Below are positions 1-13,843 of a DNA stretch of 64,000 nucleotides, in pieces (position 1 is the stretch's first letter; each line of letters begins with the position of its first letter). The notes beneath the pieces were generated by a model that saw only the letters and a program-made list of their open reading frames with translations, ran no database searches and was not told where the DNA came from. The position numbers and the translations under genes were made by a program. Source of the DNA: an uncultured Pelagibacteraceae bacterium (GTDB lineage: Bacteria; Pseudomonadota; Alphaproteobacteria; Pelagibacterales; Pelagibacteraceae); assembly GCA_902633585.1 (NCBI GenBank), contig CACPGZ010000004.1, positions 1 through 64,000 on the forward strand, given 5' to 3'.

Positions 1-1488
1 GTAAACTTTTATAGTTGTTGGATGTGAACGAATTTTTTTATACATTAATGGTTGAGTGAAAGAGGGTTCATCCCCTTCATTATGACCAAATCTTCTATAA
101 CAAATAAGGTCTACCACAACATCTCTGTTGAATTTTAATCTAAAGTCTATTGCAATTCTTGCTGCATAAACAACAGCTTCTGGGTCATCACCATTAACAT
201 GAATAATTGGTGCCTCAACCATTTTTGCAATATCTGAGGGGTAAGGAGATGACCTGGCAAATCTTGGGCTTGTAGTGAACCCTATTTGATTATTTACTAC
301 AATATGAATGGTTCCACCAGTATTATGTCCTGGTAATCCTGACATTGCAAAGCATTCGGCCACTACTCCTTGGCCTGCAAAAGCTGCATCTCCATGAATT
401 AATATCGGTATTACTTTCTTTCTCTCTTTATCATTATGGAAATATTGTTTTGCTCTTGTCTGTCCTAAAACTACTGGATTGACTGCTTCAAGATGAGATG
501 GATTATCTGTCAAACTTACATGCACAGAGTTTCCATCAAATTCTCTATTTGACGAAGCGCCTAAATGATATTTCACATCTCCAGTGTCATCTTCAGAATT
601 TGAATTAATTTCTCCAGCAAATTCATTAAAAATTCTTTTATAAGATTTTTGTAAAACATTGGCTAGTACATTTAATCTTCCTCTATGAGACATGCCTATT
701 TTGACTTCTTTTATTTTTGATTGACCACCTATTTTAATTATTTGTTCAAGCGCTGGGATCAAACTTTCACCTCCATCAAGACCAAATCTTTTTGAGCCAA
801 CATATTTGGTGTGTAAGAATTTTTCAAAACCCTCAGCTTGAATTAACTTTTTAAGAATTGCCTCTTTTCCATTTTGGGTAAATTTAAAATCATCAGCCTT
901 TTCTACTCTATCTCTAAACCATTTTCTCTCAGTTGGATTTGAGATATGCATATATTCATAACCTAAAGGACCACAATATTTATCTCTTAAAAATTTTAAA
1001 ATTTCAGAAATATTCGAATATTGTTTATTAATAACTCCATCTAAAAAAATTTTACTATGGTATTCCTCTTTTTTAAATCCATAAGAATCTGGGTGAAGCT
1101 CATCTAAATAGTCTGTTTCACGAAGACCCAATGGATCTAATTTAGCAATTAAATGTCCTCTTTGCCTATAAGATCTTATCATAGCAACAGCATTGATTGA
1201 ATTAGCGTTGGACTCAGTCGAAACTAATTTGTCTTGTTTATGATTTCCATTATTTAATTTTTGCTCTTTATTTATTGATACTTTTTTGGATGGACTCCAT
1301 GAAGGACCATTTATTTCATTTACTACTTCTTCCGCTTGATCCCCAATTTCACTAAAATACTCTCTCCAACTATCTGGTAATGATGGATCTTTATTTACAA
1401 ACTTTAGATACATCTCCTCAATAAATGTACTGTTGGATTTGCTTAAAAAAGCAGTTTTCTCGAATTCAAGATTTTTACTAGAAGACAT
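1..1488 (-). CDS. sucA: 2-oxoglutarate dehydrogenase E1 component (partial, continues past the window start)
   Basis: Minus-strand open frame from ATG (cat at 1486-1488), N-term MSSSKNLEFEKTAFLSKSNSTFIEEMYLKFVNKDPSLPDSWREYFSEIG, typical of OGDH E1; adjacent to sucD/sucC. Confidence 0.93.
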   Translation of the reverse strand, partial: MSSSKNLEFEKTAFLSKSNSTFIEEMYLKFVNKDPSLPDSWREYFSEIGDQAEEVVNEINGPSWSPSKKVSINKEQKLNNGNHKQDKLVSTESNANSINAVAMIRSYRQRGHLIAKLDPLGLRETDYLDELHPDSYGFKKEEYHSKIFLDGVINKQYSNISEILKFLRDKYCGPLGYEYMHISNPTERKWFRDRVEKADDFKFTQNGKEAILKKLIQAEGFEKFLHTKYVGSKRFGLDGGESLIPALEQIIKIGGQSKIKEVKIGMSHRGRLNVLANVLQKSYKRIFNEFAGEINSNSEDDTGDVKYHLGASSNREFDGNSVHVSLTDNPSHLEAVNPVVLGQTRAKQYFHNDKERKKVIPILIHGDAAFAGQGVVAECFAMSGLPGHNTGGTIHIVVNNQIGFTTSPRFARSSPYPSDIAKMVEAPIIHVNGDDPEAVVYAARIAIDFRLKFNRDVVVDLICYRRFGHNEGDEPSFTQPLMYKKIRSHPTTIKVY

Positions 1489-1521
1489 TTTTAATTATAA
1501 TATTACCTACAAAGATTTTTT

Positions 1522-2397
1522 TCAATTAGACAATTTATTAAATAAAGTGCTTCCAATTTTTGATGGGGAGTTGGCCATAATAATTCCGCAATCTTCCATT
1601 TTTTTTATCTTGTCTTCAGCAGCACCTTTGCCTCTTGAAATTATAGCTCCAGCGTGACCCATTCTTCGCCCAGGAGGAGCTGTTACACCAGCAATAAATC
1701 CAACAATCGGTTTTTTTATTTTGTGATTGTTTACAAAATCTGCAGCCTCTTCCTCCGCTGTCCCTCCAATTTCACCTATCATTAAGATTGATTGTGTATC
1801 GTTGTCATTTAAAAACAAGTCCAAACAATCTATAAAATTTGTACCATTAATAGGGTCTCCCCCTATTCCAATACATGTTGATTGTCCAAGCCCATTTTCT
1901 GATGTCTGGGCAACTGCTTCATAAGTTAACGTACCTGACCTTGAGACTATGCCAACGGTTCCTTTTTTATGAATGTTGCCAGGCATTATGCCAATTTTAC
2001 ACTCCTCAGGAGTTATGATTCCTGGGCAATTAGGACCAATTAACCTACACTTTGAATTACTTAGTTTTTGTTTAACTTTAAGCATATCCTGAATAGGAAT
2101 TCCTTCAGTAATACATACAATAAGTTCAATCGATGCATCAATCGCCTCGATTATTGCAGCAGCAGCAAATTTTGCAGGAACATAGATCATTGTTGCATTA
2201 GCACCTTCGGAAACCTTTGCTTCCTTTACAGTATTAAAAACTGGAAGACCTAAATGTTTTTGACCACCTTTTTTTGGTGTCACACCTCCAACTAAATTTG
2301 TTCCGTATTTTATTGCTTGATCAGAATGGAATGTTCCATGAGAACCTGTAAATCCTTGGCAAATCAATCTTGTATTTTTATTGACCAAAACTGACAT
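1522..2397 (-). CDS. sucD: succinyl-CoA synthetase alpha subunit
   Basis: ORF protein with [20 protein letters not shown] and GHAGAIIS motifs; adjacent to sucC. Confidence 0.96.
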   Translation of the reverse strand: MSVLVNKNTRLICQGFTGSHGTFHSDQAIKYGTNLVGGVTPKKGGQKHLGLPVFNTVKEAKVSEGANATMIYVPAKFAAAAIIEAIDASIELIVCITEGIPIQDMLKVKQKLSNSKCRLIGPNCPGIITPEECKIGIMPGNIHKKGTVGIVSRSGTLTYEAVAQTSENGLGQSTCIGIGGDPINGTNFIDCLDLFLNDNDTQSILMIGEIGGTAEEEAADFVNNHKIKKPIVGFIAGVTAPPGRRMGHAGAIISRGKGAAEDKIKKMEDCGIIMANSPSKIGSTLFNKLSN

Positions 2398-3556
2398 TAC
2401 TTAATTACCTCTACAATTTTTTTTGCAGCATCATCCAAGTTTTCAGCAGAAATTAATTCTAATCCTGAGTTATCTAATATCTCTTTACCTTCTTTAAAGT
2501 TTGTACCAGCCAATCTGACAACTAAAGGAACATTGATTTGTATTTCTTTTGCAGCATCTACAACTCCTTGCGCAAGAACATCGCATCGCATTATGCCACC
2601 AAAAATATTAATCAATATTCCCTTAACATTTTTATCGGACAAAATTATTTTAAGCGCAGCTGAAACTTTTTCTTTAGACGCTCCTCCACCCACATCTAAA
2701 AAGTTTGCTGGCTCTTCTCCATATAGTTTAATTATATCCATAGTTGCCATTGCTAAGCCAGCCCCATTCACCATACAACCAATACTTCCATTCAATTTGA
2801 TATAAGCTAGATCATACTTGCTTGCTTCAATTTCTGCGGGATCTTCCTCATTAAAATCTCTTAATTCTAAAATTTCTGGGTGCCTAAATAAAGCATTACT
2901 GTCAAAATTTACCTTTGCATCTAAACATATAATCTTTTTTTCTTTTGTTAGTATTAACGGGTTTATTTCGACCATATTTGCATCTGTTTTGATAAACATT
3001 TTATAAATTGATTTAATTAATGATATTGCTTCTTTTTTAGAATTTTCGTCTAATCCAAAAATTTGAATAATTTTTTCACATTCTTTATTTGAAATTTCTT
3101 CTTTTAATTCTACTTTAGTGGTTAAAATTTTATTTGGTGACTTGCTTGCTACCTTTTCAATATCCATGCCACCTTGATCACTAGAAATAAATGCAATTTT
3201 GGAAGTAGCTCTATCTACTAAACAAGATAAATAAAACTCTTTTTCGATATTTGATGATACCTCAACATATAATCTTTTTACTTCTCTTCCTTCGGGTCCT
3301 GTCTGATGGGTAACTAATTTTTTACCTAGTAATTCTTTAGCTGATACTTCAAGTTCTTTGAGGCTATCTAAAATTTTAACACCACCAGCTTTTCCCCTCC
3401 CGCCTGCATGAATTTGAGCTTTTAAAACATATTTTTCTGTTTTTAATGATTTACATTTCTCTAAAAGTTCTTCAACTGTAAAACCAAATACACCTTCTGG
3501 AACAATTGCTCCAAATTTTTTTAAAATTTGTTTAGCTTGATGCTCGTGTATATTCA

Positions 3557-3557
<1 letters not shown>
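2397..3557 (-). CDS. sucC: succinyl-CoA synthetase beta subunit (ATP-grasp)
   Basis: [51 protein letters not shown] motifs. Confidence 0.96.
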
Positions 3558-6020
<2,463 letters not shown>

Positions 6021-6062
6021 GAATAGGATCTTTTAGAGTAAAAAATCTTATGAGTCTATTGT

Positions 6063-6842
6063 TTAAATATTAGCTGTTGCTAACATTTTTTTTATTTCAG
6101 CAATTGCCTTTGCAGGATTTAATCCCTTTGGACATGCACTAGTGCAGTTAAGAATTGTATGACAACGATATAATTTAAGTTCATCAGCTACTTTTTTAAG
6201 TCTTGTTTGCCTTTCCTCATCTCTGCTATCTATTATCCATCTATATGCTTGTAATAAAACTGCTGGACCTAAATACTTATCACCATTCCACCAATAACTT
6301 GGGCATGATGTAGAGCAACACGCACACATAATGCATTCGTATGCACCATCCAACTTTGCTCTATCTTCTTTAGATTGAAAAATTTCAGTAACTTCAGATT
6401 TTGAACTAGATTTCAGCCAAGGTTCAATTGATTGGTATTGTTTATACAATCCATCTAAATCTCCTATTAGGTCTTTTTTAACTTTTAAATGAGGTAACGG
6501 ATAAATATCGATATCTCCATTTATATCTGCATGTGGAGTTGTACAGGCCAAACCATTTTTTCCAGCCATATTCATCGCACAAGAACCACAGACACCATGC
6601 GCACATGATCTTCTATAAGCGAGTGTAGGATCGATTTCATTTTTAATTTTATTTAAAACATCTAACACTTTAGAAGGACAATTATCCATATCAACTTCGT
6701 AGGTATCAATTCTAGGATTTTCACCTGAAGATGGATCCCATCTGTATACATTTACTTTTTTTAAATTTTTTGAACCCGTCTTATCTTTGAAGTATTTACC
6801 TTTTTTTATTTTAGACTTTTCAGATAAACTGATTTGCACCAT
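6063..6842 (-). CDS. sdhB: succinate dehydrogenase iron-sulfur subunit
   Basis: [47 protein letters not shown] Fe-S motifs. Confidence 0.96.
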   Translation of the reverse strand: MVQISLSEKSKIKKGKYFKDKTGSKNLKKVNVYRWDPSSGENPRIDTYEVDMDNCPSKVLDVLNKIKNEIDPTLAYRRSCAHGVCGSCAMNMAGKNGLACTTPHADINGDIDIYPLPHLKVKKDLIGDLDGLYKQYQSIEPWLKSSSKSEVTEIFQSKEDRAKLDGAYECIMCACCSTSCPSYWWNGDKYLGPAVLLQAYRWIIDSRDEERQTRLKKVADELKLYRCHTILNCTSACPKGLNPAKAIAEIKKMLATANI

Positions 6843-8617
6843 TAATAAACTCTTTCCTGCGGTGGAAAATATTGTACTTCATTAGTTAAAGTAGATTTAT
6901 GCACATCTCTATAGCTTATTTTGGTATTCTTGCCATCACACCATGCTAAAGTGTGTTGCATAAATTTATCATCGTCTCTTTTAGGATAATCTTCTCTCGC
7001 ATGTGCACCTCTACTTTCTTTCCTATTATAAGCAGAATCGACTGTTACCACTGCTTGTCTAATTAAATTATCAAATTCTAAGGTCTCAACTAAATCAGTG
7101 TTAAAAATTAATGACTTATCCTTAACAGATATAGAACCTAAACCATCGAATGTTTTTTTAATTTCATCAACACCTTCTTTAAGTGTTTTTTCTGTTCTGA
7201 ATACGGCACATTTTGATTGCATAGTCTTCTGCATCGATAATCTTAATTCGGCAGTCCCAACATTACCCTCAGAATTTCGAATTTTATCGAATCTGTCTAA
7301 ACATTTTTGTGTTTCCGACTCACTAATTTCTTCATGAGGAGCACCCGGCTTGATTAATTCAGCAGCTCTTTTCGCAGCTGCTCTTCCAAAAACAACTAAA
7401 TCAATTAAGGAGTTTGAGCCTAATCTATTAGCTCCGTGGACTGAAACACAAGCAGCCTCTCCAATTGCCATTAATCCCGGGACCGTTTTTTCAGACCCAT
7501 TTACAGTTAATACCTCTGCTTTATAATTAGTTGGTATTCCTCCCATATTATAATGGACAGTTGGTACAACTGGTATTGGTTCCTTAGTAACATCAACATT
7601 AGCAAATAGTCTTGCTGCGTCTGTAATACCTGGCAATCTACTTTCTATAATCTCTTTATCTAAATGATTTAAGTTTAAATGAACATGGTCTTGGTCTTTT
7701 CCAACACCCCTGCCTTCGTTAATCTCAATTGACATCGATCGACTGACAACATCTCGAGATGCTAAATCTTTGGCGTTAGGCGCGTATCTTTCCATAAATC
7801 TTTCACCTTTAGAATTTGTAAGATATCCTCCTTCACCTCTAGCGCCTTCTGTAATTAAAGTGCCGTGCCCATAAATTCCGGTTGGATGAAATTGTACAAA
7901 CTCCATGTCTTGTAATGGTAAGCCTGCTCTTAAAACCATAGCATTTCCATCTCCTGTACATGTATGTGCAGATGTAGCTGAGTAGTATACTTTACCATAT
8001 CCGCCTGTAGCAATAATTACATTATGTGATCTAAATCTATGTATTGTTCCATCATTTAAATTCCAAGCAATTAAACCTTTGCACTCACCATCTTTCATTA
8101 AAAGATCTAAAGCAAAGTATTCAATAAAAAATTCAGTTCTGTGTTTCAAAGCTTGACCGTAGAGCGTATGTAAGATTGCATGACCAGTCCTATCTGCTGC
8201 TGCACAAGTTCTCTGGACTATTCCATTTCCGTAATTTTTTGTCATTCCTCCAAAAGGTCTCTGATAAATTTTTCCATCATCTGTTCTACTAAAAGGAACA
8301 CCATATTTTTCTAATTCAATTACAGCTTTAGGAGCTTCTTTACAAAGATACTCAATGCTGTCTTGATCACCTAACCAATCTGCACCTTTCACAGTATCAT
8401 ACATGTGCCATCGCCAATCATCCTCACCCATATTTCCAAGTGCAGCTGAAATTCCTCCTTGAGCTGCAGAGGTATGACTTCTGGTTGGAAATACTTTTGA
8501 AATACATGCTGTCTTTAATCCTGCTTCGCTTAATCCAACCGCAGCTCTTAAGCCTGAACCTCCAGCACCTAAAACAACTACGTCGTATTCGTGATCAATT
8601 ATTTTATATGAACTCAT
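6842..8617 (-). CDS. sdhA: succinate dehydrogenase flavoprotein subunit
   Basis: [54 protein letters not shown]. Confidence 0.97.
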   Translation of the reverse strand: MSSYKIIDHEYDVVVLGAGGSGLRAAVGLSEAGLKTACISKVFPTRSHTSAAQGGISAALGNMGEDDWRWHMYDTVKGADWLGDQDSIEYLCKEAPKAVIELEKYGVPFSRTDDGKIYQRPFGGMTKNYGNGIVQRTCAAADRTGHAILHTLYGQALKHRTEFFIEYFALDLLMKDGECKGLIAWNLNDGTIHRFRSHNVIIATGGYGKVYYSATSAHTCTGDGNAMVLRAGLPLQDMEFVQFHPTGIYGHGTLITEGARGEGGYLTNSKGERFMERYAPNAKDLASRDVVSRSMSIEINEGRGVGKDQDHVHLNLNHLDKEIIESRLPGITDAARLFANVDVTKEPIPVVPTVHYNMGGIPTNYKAEVLTVNGSEKTVPGLMAIGEAACVSVHGANRLGSNSLIDLVVFGRAAAKRAAELIKPGAPHEEISESETQKCLDRFDKIRNSEGNVGTAELRLSMQKTMQSKCAVFRTEKTLKEGVDEIKKTFDGLGSISVKDKSLIFNTDLVETLEFDNLIRQAVVTVDSAYNRKESRGAHAREDYPKRDDDKFMQHTLAWCDGKNTKISYRDVHKSTLTNEVQYFPPQERVY

Positions 8618-8937
8618 TTATACGTAATTAATATAATTGTAATTAACGGAATTGCTACAGCTGATGCATATAAAAGCTTATTTGCGACATTTTTGATTTT
8701 CTCATTTTTAATATAATCCTCAAAAACCTCACTAATACTTAAAGCTGAGAAAAAATAAGCATTAATAATAAAGATACTAAATAAAAATTTGGAAAGTGGC
8801 TCCGTAAAAAAAGATATCAAATTTAAGTAATCTTGGTCATAAATCTTTATTAAATTTAAAATAAACCATATCATTAATGGAATTAATAGAGCTCCACTTA
8901 TCTTTAAAAAAATCCATTTTTTTGTTGCAGTTATCAT
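8614..8937 (-). CDS. sdhD: succinate dehydrogenase membrane anchor subunit
   Basis: Small three-TM protein between sdhA and sdhC, in operon. Confidence 0.75.
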   Translation of the reverse strand: MITATKKWIFLKISGALLIPLMIWFILNLIKIYDQDYLNLISFFTEPLSKFLFSIFIINAYFFSALSISEVFEDYIKNEKIKNVANKLLYASAVAIPLITIILITYK

Positions 8938-8938
8938 A

Positions 8939-9322
8939 TTAAATAAAACTTTTTCCTATTATAAAAAAAATTATAGTTAAGATTACTGACCCAAAAATTA
9001 CTATTATACCAGATATCTTGGTTGTTTTAAGTTCAAATCCATAACCTAGATCCATGAATAGGTGTCTAATTTCACTAAGAATTTGAAATGAAAAAGACCA
9101 TGTAATTCCTAAGATAATAAATTTTCCAACCATTGAATTTAATAATAAATTAATAGTTTCATAATTGCTTTCACTAAAAAAAATTAAAGAAATCCATAAA
9201 CAAACCAAAGAGATTGCAATAACATTTATTATCCCAGTTATTCTGTGAGAGATAGAGACTAATGATGAAATTTGCCATCTATATACTTGGATATGCGGCG
9301 ATAACGGAGATTTATTTTCCAT
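8939..9322 (-). CDS. sdhC: succinate dehydrogenase cytochrome b556 subunit
   Basis: SPLSPHIQVYRWQISSLVSISHRITG signature and RHLFMDLGYG. Confidence 0.93.
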   Translation of the reverse strand: MENKSPLSPHIQVYRWQISSLVSISHRITGIINVIAISLVCLWISLIFFSESNYETINLLLNSMVGKFIILGITWSFSFQILSEIRHLFMDLGYGFELKTTKISGIIVIFGSVILTIIFFIIGKSFI

Positions 9323-10319
9323 AAAAATTATTTTTAATTAATGTTTCAGCTATTTCAACTGCATTTAAAGCTGCGCCTCTTAAAAGATTATCTGAAACAA
9401 CCCATAAATTTAATCCATTTTCTATAGTTTTGTCCTCTCTAATTCTTGATACAAATGTTTCGTTTCTTCCCTCTGCGTCAAGTGGAGTTATGTATCCACC
9501 ATTAACTCTTTCATCGATAACTTTACAACCCTCAAAATTATCTAAAGCCTCCCTTACTTTTTTTAAAGAAAATGATTTTTCAAATTGTAGATTGACTGCC
9601 TCTGAGTGAGAAACAGATATTGGTAATCTTACACATGTTGCAGTAAGATCAATTATATCACCTAAAATTTTTTTTGTTTCATTTCTCATCTTCAATTCTT
9701 CTTTTGTGTAACCGTCATCTGAAAAAATATCGATATGAGGAATGGCGTTAAAAGCTATTTGCTTCGTAAAATTTTGAGATTTAACGTTTTTACCCTCTAA
9801 AACTAATTGAGTTTGTTCAAATAATTCATCCATTGGTGCTTTGCCAGCTCCTGAAACTGATTGATATGTCGAAACAACTATTCTTTTAATCACAAACAGA
9901 TCATGTAACGGTTTTAAAGCAATGACTAATTGTGCTGTTGAACAATTTGGATTTGCAATAATATTTTTTTTAATATTATTTAAATCATCTGGATTAACTT
10001 GGGGAACCACTAAAGGAACATCTGAGTCCATTCTAAAAAAACTTGAATTGTCAATTACAAAACAATGCTTTGCTGCTTTTTCTGCAAATTTTTCTGCTAT
10101 TTTGCTACCAGCTGCAAAAAAAGCAATCCTCACTTTTGAAAAATCAAAATTTTCTAAATTATGAACCTCAATTTCTTTTCCTTGAAATTTAATTTTTTTT
10201 CCTACACTTTTAGGTGAAGCTACTAAATAAAGATTATCAATAGAAATTTCTTTTTTTTCAAGAACTTCTAAGGTCTTTCTTCCAACATTTCCTGTTGCCC
10301 CTACTATTGCAATATTCAT
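9312..10319 (-). CDS. asd: aspartate-semialdehyde dehydrogenase
   Basis: VGATGNVGRKTLEVLE, IIANPNCSTAQLV active site Cys, STYQSVSGAGK. Confidence 0.95.
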   Translation of the reverse strand: MNIAIVGATGNVGRKTLEVLEKKEISIDNLYLVASPKSVGKKIKFQGKEIEVHNLENFDFSKVRIAFFAAGSKIAEKFAEKAAKHCFVIDNSSFFRMDSDVPLVVPQVNPDDLNNIKKNIIANPNCSTAQLVIALKPLHDLFVIKRIVVSTYQSVSGAGKAPMDELFEQTQLVLEGKNVKSQNFTKQIAFNAIPHIDIFSDDGYTKEELKMRNETKKILGDIIDLTATCVRLPISVSHSEAVNLQFEKSFSLKKVREALDNFEGCKVIDERVNGGYITPLDAEGRNETFVSRIREDKTIENGLNLWVVSDNLLRGAALNAVEIAETLIKNNFYGK

Positions 10320-10334
10320 GATGTAACTTTTATA

Positions 10335-11444
10335 CTAAATGAAAGGTAAATCGCAAATTTTTCCAACAAATATTTTTTCGCTAATATCTATCTTAAATTG
10401 GGTTTTAGCGTCCCAGTAGGGTTTATTAATCATTGCAATACCTATAACTTTTTTGAAAGTTGGAGAATAAGCTGCAGATCTCACATAACCTACAATTTTG
10501 TTATTGTCATCTAGTAATGTTTTTTCACAGTACATGTCAATTTTATCGTGGTCAATTTTAACGCCCATTAATTTTCTTTTAATTCCCTCTTGTTGAATTT
10601 TTTTTAAGTTTTCTTTTCCTATAAAATCAATATTGCTGTCCAAATTTATAAACTTATCAAAATTTGCCTCAAAAGGATTATCTCTATTATCAAAGTCATT
10701 CCCGTAAGATAAAAGTGCTGACTCTATTCTCTCAATCAAATTTGGGCATCCAGCTCTTACATTGAATTCTTTTCCTAGTTCAAATAAATAATCATACAAA
10801 TCCTGACCAGCTAAATTATCTTCAACATAAATTTCAAAACCAGTTTGTTTTGACCAGCCAGATCGGGCAACAAAATATTGTCTATCTTTAAATTCTAAAT
10901 ATTGAAAATTAAAGAATTTTAATTCTCTAATTTTCTCCCCGAATAATTTTGCCATTAAATCGTCTGATAAAGGTCCTTGAACAGCAAGAATATTTACGTT
11001 TGGTTCACTAATTTCAACTTCAAGTTTTTTTCCAGCTGCAAGTCCTTTCGCAAAAAAGATGACATCTGAGTCCGCAATAGATAACCACCACCTATCATCT
11101 GCTAATTTATTTATAATTGGGTCATTTACTAAAAGACCTTTATGATCTACCAAAGGTGCATAATAACATTTACCTACTTTTGAATTAGACAAATCTCTAC
11201 ATGTCATTAATTGAACTAGCTTAGCAGAGTCTTTACCAGAAATTTCAACTTGTCTTTCAGCTGCAACATCCCATACCTGAACAAATTTTTTTAAATGGTG
11301 GTAATCAGACTCTAAAGACTTAAAAGAAGCCGGTAATAACATGTGGTTATACACTGTGTAACTGCTTACTCCATGAGCCTCGATTCTATCTGTGTAAGGC
11401 GAACTTCTCAATCTTCTTGATTTAACAATTGGAACGTTTTTCAT
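10335..11444 (-). CDS. dmdA: dimethylsulfoniopropionate demethylase (GcvT-like)
   Basis: [73 protein letters not shown] resemble DmdA rather than GcvT; followed by dmdB/dmdC-like genes. Confidence 0.87.
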   Translation of the reverse strand: MKNVPIVKSRRLRSSPYTDRIEAHGVSSYTVYNHMLLPASFKSLESDYHHLKKFVQVWDVAAERQVEISGKDSAKLVQLMTCRDLSNSKVGKCYYAPLVDHKGLLVNDPIINKLADDRWWLSIADSDVIFFAKGLAAGKKLEVEISEPNVNILAVQGPLSDDLMAKLFGEKIRELKFFNFQYLEFKDRQYFVARSGWSKQTGFEIYVEDNLAGQDLYDYLFELGKEFNVRAGCPNLIERIESALLSYGNDFDNRDNPFEANFDKFINLDSNIDFIGKENLKKIQQEGIKRKLMGVKIDHDKIDMYCEKTLLDDNNKIVGYVRSAAYSPTFKKVIGIAMINKPYWDAKTQFKIDISEKIFVGKICDLPFI

Positions 11445-12217
11445 TTTTTTAAAAATTCTAAGATCTTTTCTCTCATTTCAAAAGCTTTTTCAATCATAAT
11501 CATATGTCCAGATCCATGAATTATGTGAATACTCGAGTCCTTGACTGAGTTCGCAAATTTCTTTGCATGTTCCAAATTAACCATCCTGTCAAGTTCACCC
11601 AATATAAACATTGTTGGACATTGAATGGTCTTTGCTGCCTCTATTCCATTAGTATAATTGTTACAGGCATTTAAATCGGTTGCTAAAATTTCACTAATAT
11701 CTCTTGGCGATTGAATTATTTTTTCAACTGGATTCCCCCCGATAAATTTTTTCGAACCTTCATAGCCCCACTTCATCATTAACTTAACCGCTTCAGAGTC
11801 ACCATTTTGAGCTAACTTTATCAAATCAGGATGAACAGGCATTTTATTCGATCCCCCAACAAAAACTGCTTTAGCTATTTTATCTTTATATTTGTAAATA
11901 TATTCTAATATTTCAAGACATCCTTGTGAGTGTCCAACTAAAATTAAATTTTTTAATTTTAAATTATTGAATACTTCTTCTAACCAATCAGCAATTTTCT
12001 CAATACTTTCTAGACAAGGTCCATCTGAGTTTCCATGTCCAGGTAAATCTATAGAGAGCACATTAAAGTTTTTATTTGAAAAAAATTGCTCTGTAAGAGA
12101 CCATACGATATGTGAAAGACCACTTCCATGAAGAAAAACTATTGTTTCTTTTTGATAATCTATACCTTGACCGGAGTCAGATGCATGAATTTTCTTTTTA
12201 TTTATTTGAAATTTCAA
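11441..12217 (-). CDS. alpha/beta hydrolase
   Basis: [22 protein letters not shown] nucleophile elbow, [10 protein letters not shown]; overlaps dmdA start by 4 nt. Confidence 0.85.
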   Translation of the reverse strand: MKFQINKKKIHASDSGQGIDYQKETIVFLHGSGLSHIVWSLTEQFFSNKNFNVLSIDLPGHGNSDGPCLESIEKIADWLEEVFNNLKLKNLILVGHSQGCLEILEYIYKYKDKIAKAVFVGGSNKMPVHPDLIKLAQNGDSEAVKLMMKWGYEGSKKFIGGNPVEKIIQSPRDISEILATDLNACNNYTNGIEAAKTIQCPTMFILGELDRMVNLEHAKKFANSVKDSSIHIIHGSGHMIMIEKAFEMREKILEFLKK

Positions 12218-12225
12218 TTAATTAC

Positions 12226-13842
12226 CTAAAATTTTTTTCTTAATTCAAATTTCTGAATTTTTCCTGTTGATGTTTTGGGTAATTCACAAAAAACAACTTG
12301 TTTTGGTACCTTAAATCCAGCAAGAGTTTCCTTGCAAAAACTGATCAATTCTTTTTCAGTTGTGGGTTTATCTTTTACTATTTCAATAAATGCACATGGT
12401 ACTTCTCCCCATTTTTCATCTGGTTTTGCAACTACAGCTGCAATAGATACCGATGGGTGTTTTGCCAAAGTGTTTTCTATTTCTATAGAGGATATATTTT
12501 CACCACCAGAAATTATTATATCTTTCGATCTATCTTGAATCTTAACATACCCATTTGGGTGCATTACAGCTAAATCACCTGAATGAAACCAGCCACCACG
12601 CATAGCTTTAGTTGTTGCATCTTTGTCTTTGAAATAGCCTTTCATAACTATATTTCCTTTAATCATAATTTCTCCAATTGTCTTTCCGTCCTTGGGCACT
12701 TCCGTCATTGTTTCAGGATTCATTACCGTTACTCCTTCTGTATTTGGATACCTCACTCCTTGCCTGGCTTTAATCTCATTTTGTTTTTCCTCATCTAATT
12801 CATCCCAAGCATCATTCCATGCGCATTGAGTTACATGGCCATAAGTTTCTGTCAAACCATACACATGCATAACTTCGAAACCAAGTTCATTCATTTTTTT
12901 AAAAATTATACTTGGTGGTGGAGCTCCTGCAGTAAGCACATAAACTTTATGTTTTAACTTTTTTTTATCAGATTCTGGTGCTCCCGTAATCATGTTTAAA
13001 ATTATTGGTGCTCCACCAAAATGGGTTATGTTATGCTCATCGATCAAATCAAAAATTTTCTTTACATCAATATTTCTTAAACAAATGGTTCTCCCATTTA
13101 ACATTGGAACAGTCCAAGGATAACCCCATCCATTACAGTGAAACATTGGCACAATAGTTAAAAAATTAAGTCTGTTAGGCATATTCCAAGCTACTGCACT
13201 TCCGGTTGACATTAAATATGAGCCTCTGTGGTGGTAGACAACACCTTTTGGATTACCAGTTGTGCCTGAAGTATAGCTAAGAGAAATTGCTTGCCATTCA
13301 TCTTCTGGCATTTTCCAATCATAGTTTTCGTCACCTGTATTTAAAAAACTTTCATACTCTAACTCACCTATTTTTTCACATTTTGATTGATCTGCATGTT
13401 GATCAAAGATATCAATAATTGTTATTTTACTCTTTAAAATACCTAGAGCTTTTTTCACTTCAATATGTAGCTGTCTATCTACCACTAGGACTTTAGCATC
13501 ACTATGATCTAAAATATAAGCGATTGTTTTAGCGTCCAATCTTGTATTGATTGTATTCAATACTGCACCTGTCATTGGTACAGAATAATGACCTTCAAAG
13601 ATTTCAGGAGTGTTAAAAGCTAAAAATGATACCGTATCTCCTTTTCTGATACCGATCTTGCTTAAGGCACTAGCAAACTTTACTGTTCGTTTATAAACTT
13701 CTGCCCAAGAATATTTACGGTCCTCATAAATTATCGCTTCATAATCCGGGTAAATTTCTTTAGCTCTCTTAATAAAAGTTAAAGGTGTGAGAGGAACATA
13801 ATTTGCAGCGTTTTTGTCTAAATCAGTATTGTAAGAACTCAT
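12226..13842 (-). CDS. dmdB: acyl-CoA ligase, probable 3-methylmercaptopropionate-CoA ligase
   Basis: ANL motifs SYTSGTTGNPKGVVYHHRG, YGLTETYG, GWFHSGDLAVMHPNGY; position between dmdA and dmdC-like genes. Confidence 0.82.
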   Translation of the reverse strand: MSSYNTDLDKNAANYVPLTPLTFIKRAKEIYPDYEAIIYEDRKYSWAEVYKRTVKFASALSKIGIRKGDTVSFLAFNTPEIFEGHYSVPMTGAVLNTINTRLDAKTIAYILDHSDAKVLVVDRQLHIEVKKALGILKSKITIIDIFDQHADQSKCEKIGELEYESFLNTGDENYDWKMPEDEWQAISLSYTSGTTGNPKGVVYHHRGSYLMSTGSAVAWNMPNRLNFLTIVPMFHCNGWGYPWTVPMLNGRTICLRNIDVKKIFDLIDEHNITHFGGAPIILNMITGAPESDKKKLKHKVYVLTAGAPPPSIIFKKMNELGFEVMHVYGLTETYGHVTQCAWNDAWDELDEEKQNEIKARQGVRYPNTEGVTVMNPETMTEVPKDGKTIGEIMIKGNIVMKGYFKDKDATTKAMRGGWFHSGDLAVMHPNGYVKIQDRSKDIIISGGENISSIEIENTLAKHPSVSIAAVVAKPDEKWGEVPCAFIEIVKDKPTTEKELISFCKETLAGFKVPKQVVFCELPKTSTGKIQKFELRKKF

Positions 13843-13843
13843 T

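Noticed and set aside
1433-1657. Plus-strand 74-aa ORF overlapping sucA/sucD
   Set aside because: Shadow ORF antisense to confident sucA start and sucD end; no motif.
12275-12798. Plus-strand ORFs (87, 91, 71 aa) opposite dmdB
   Set aside because: Antisense to a strongly supported ANL coding region; composition typical of shadow frames.
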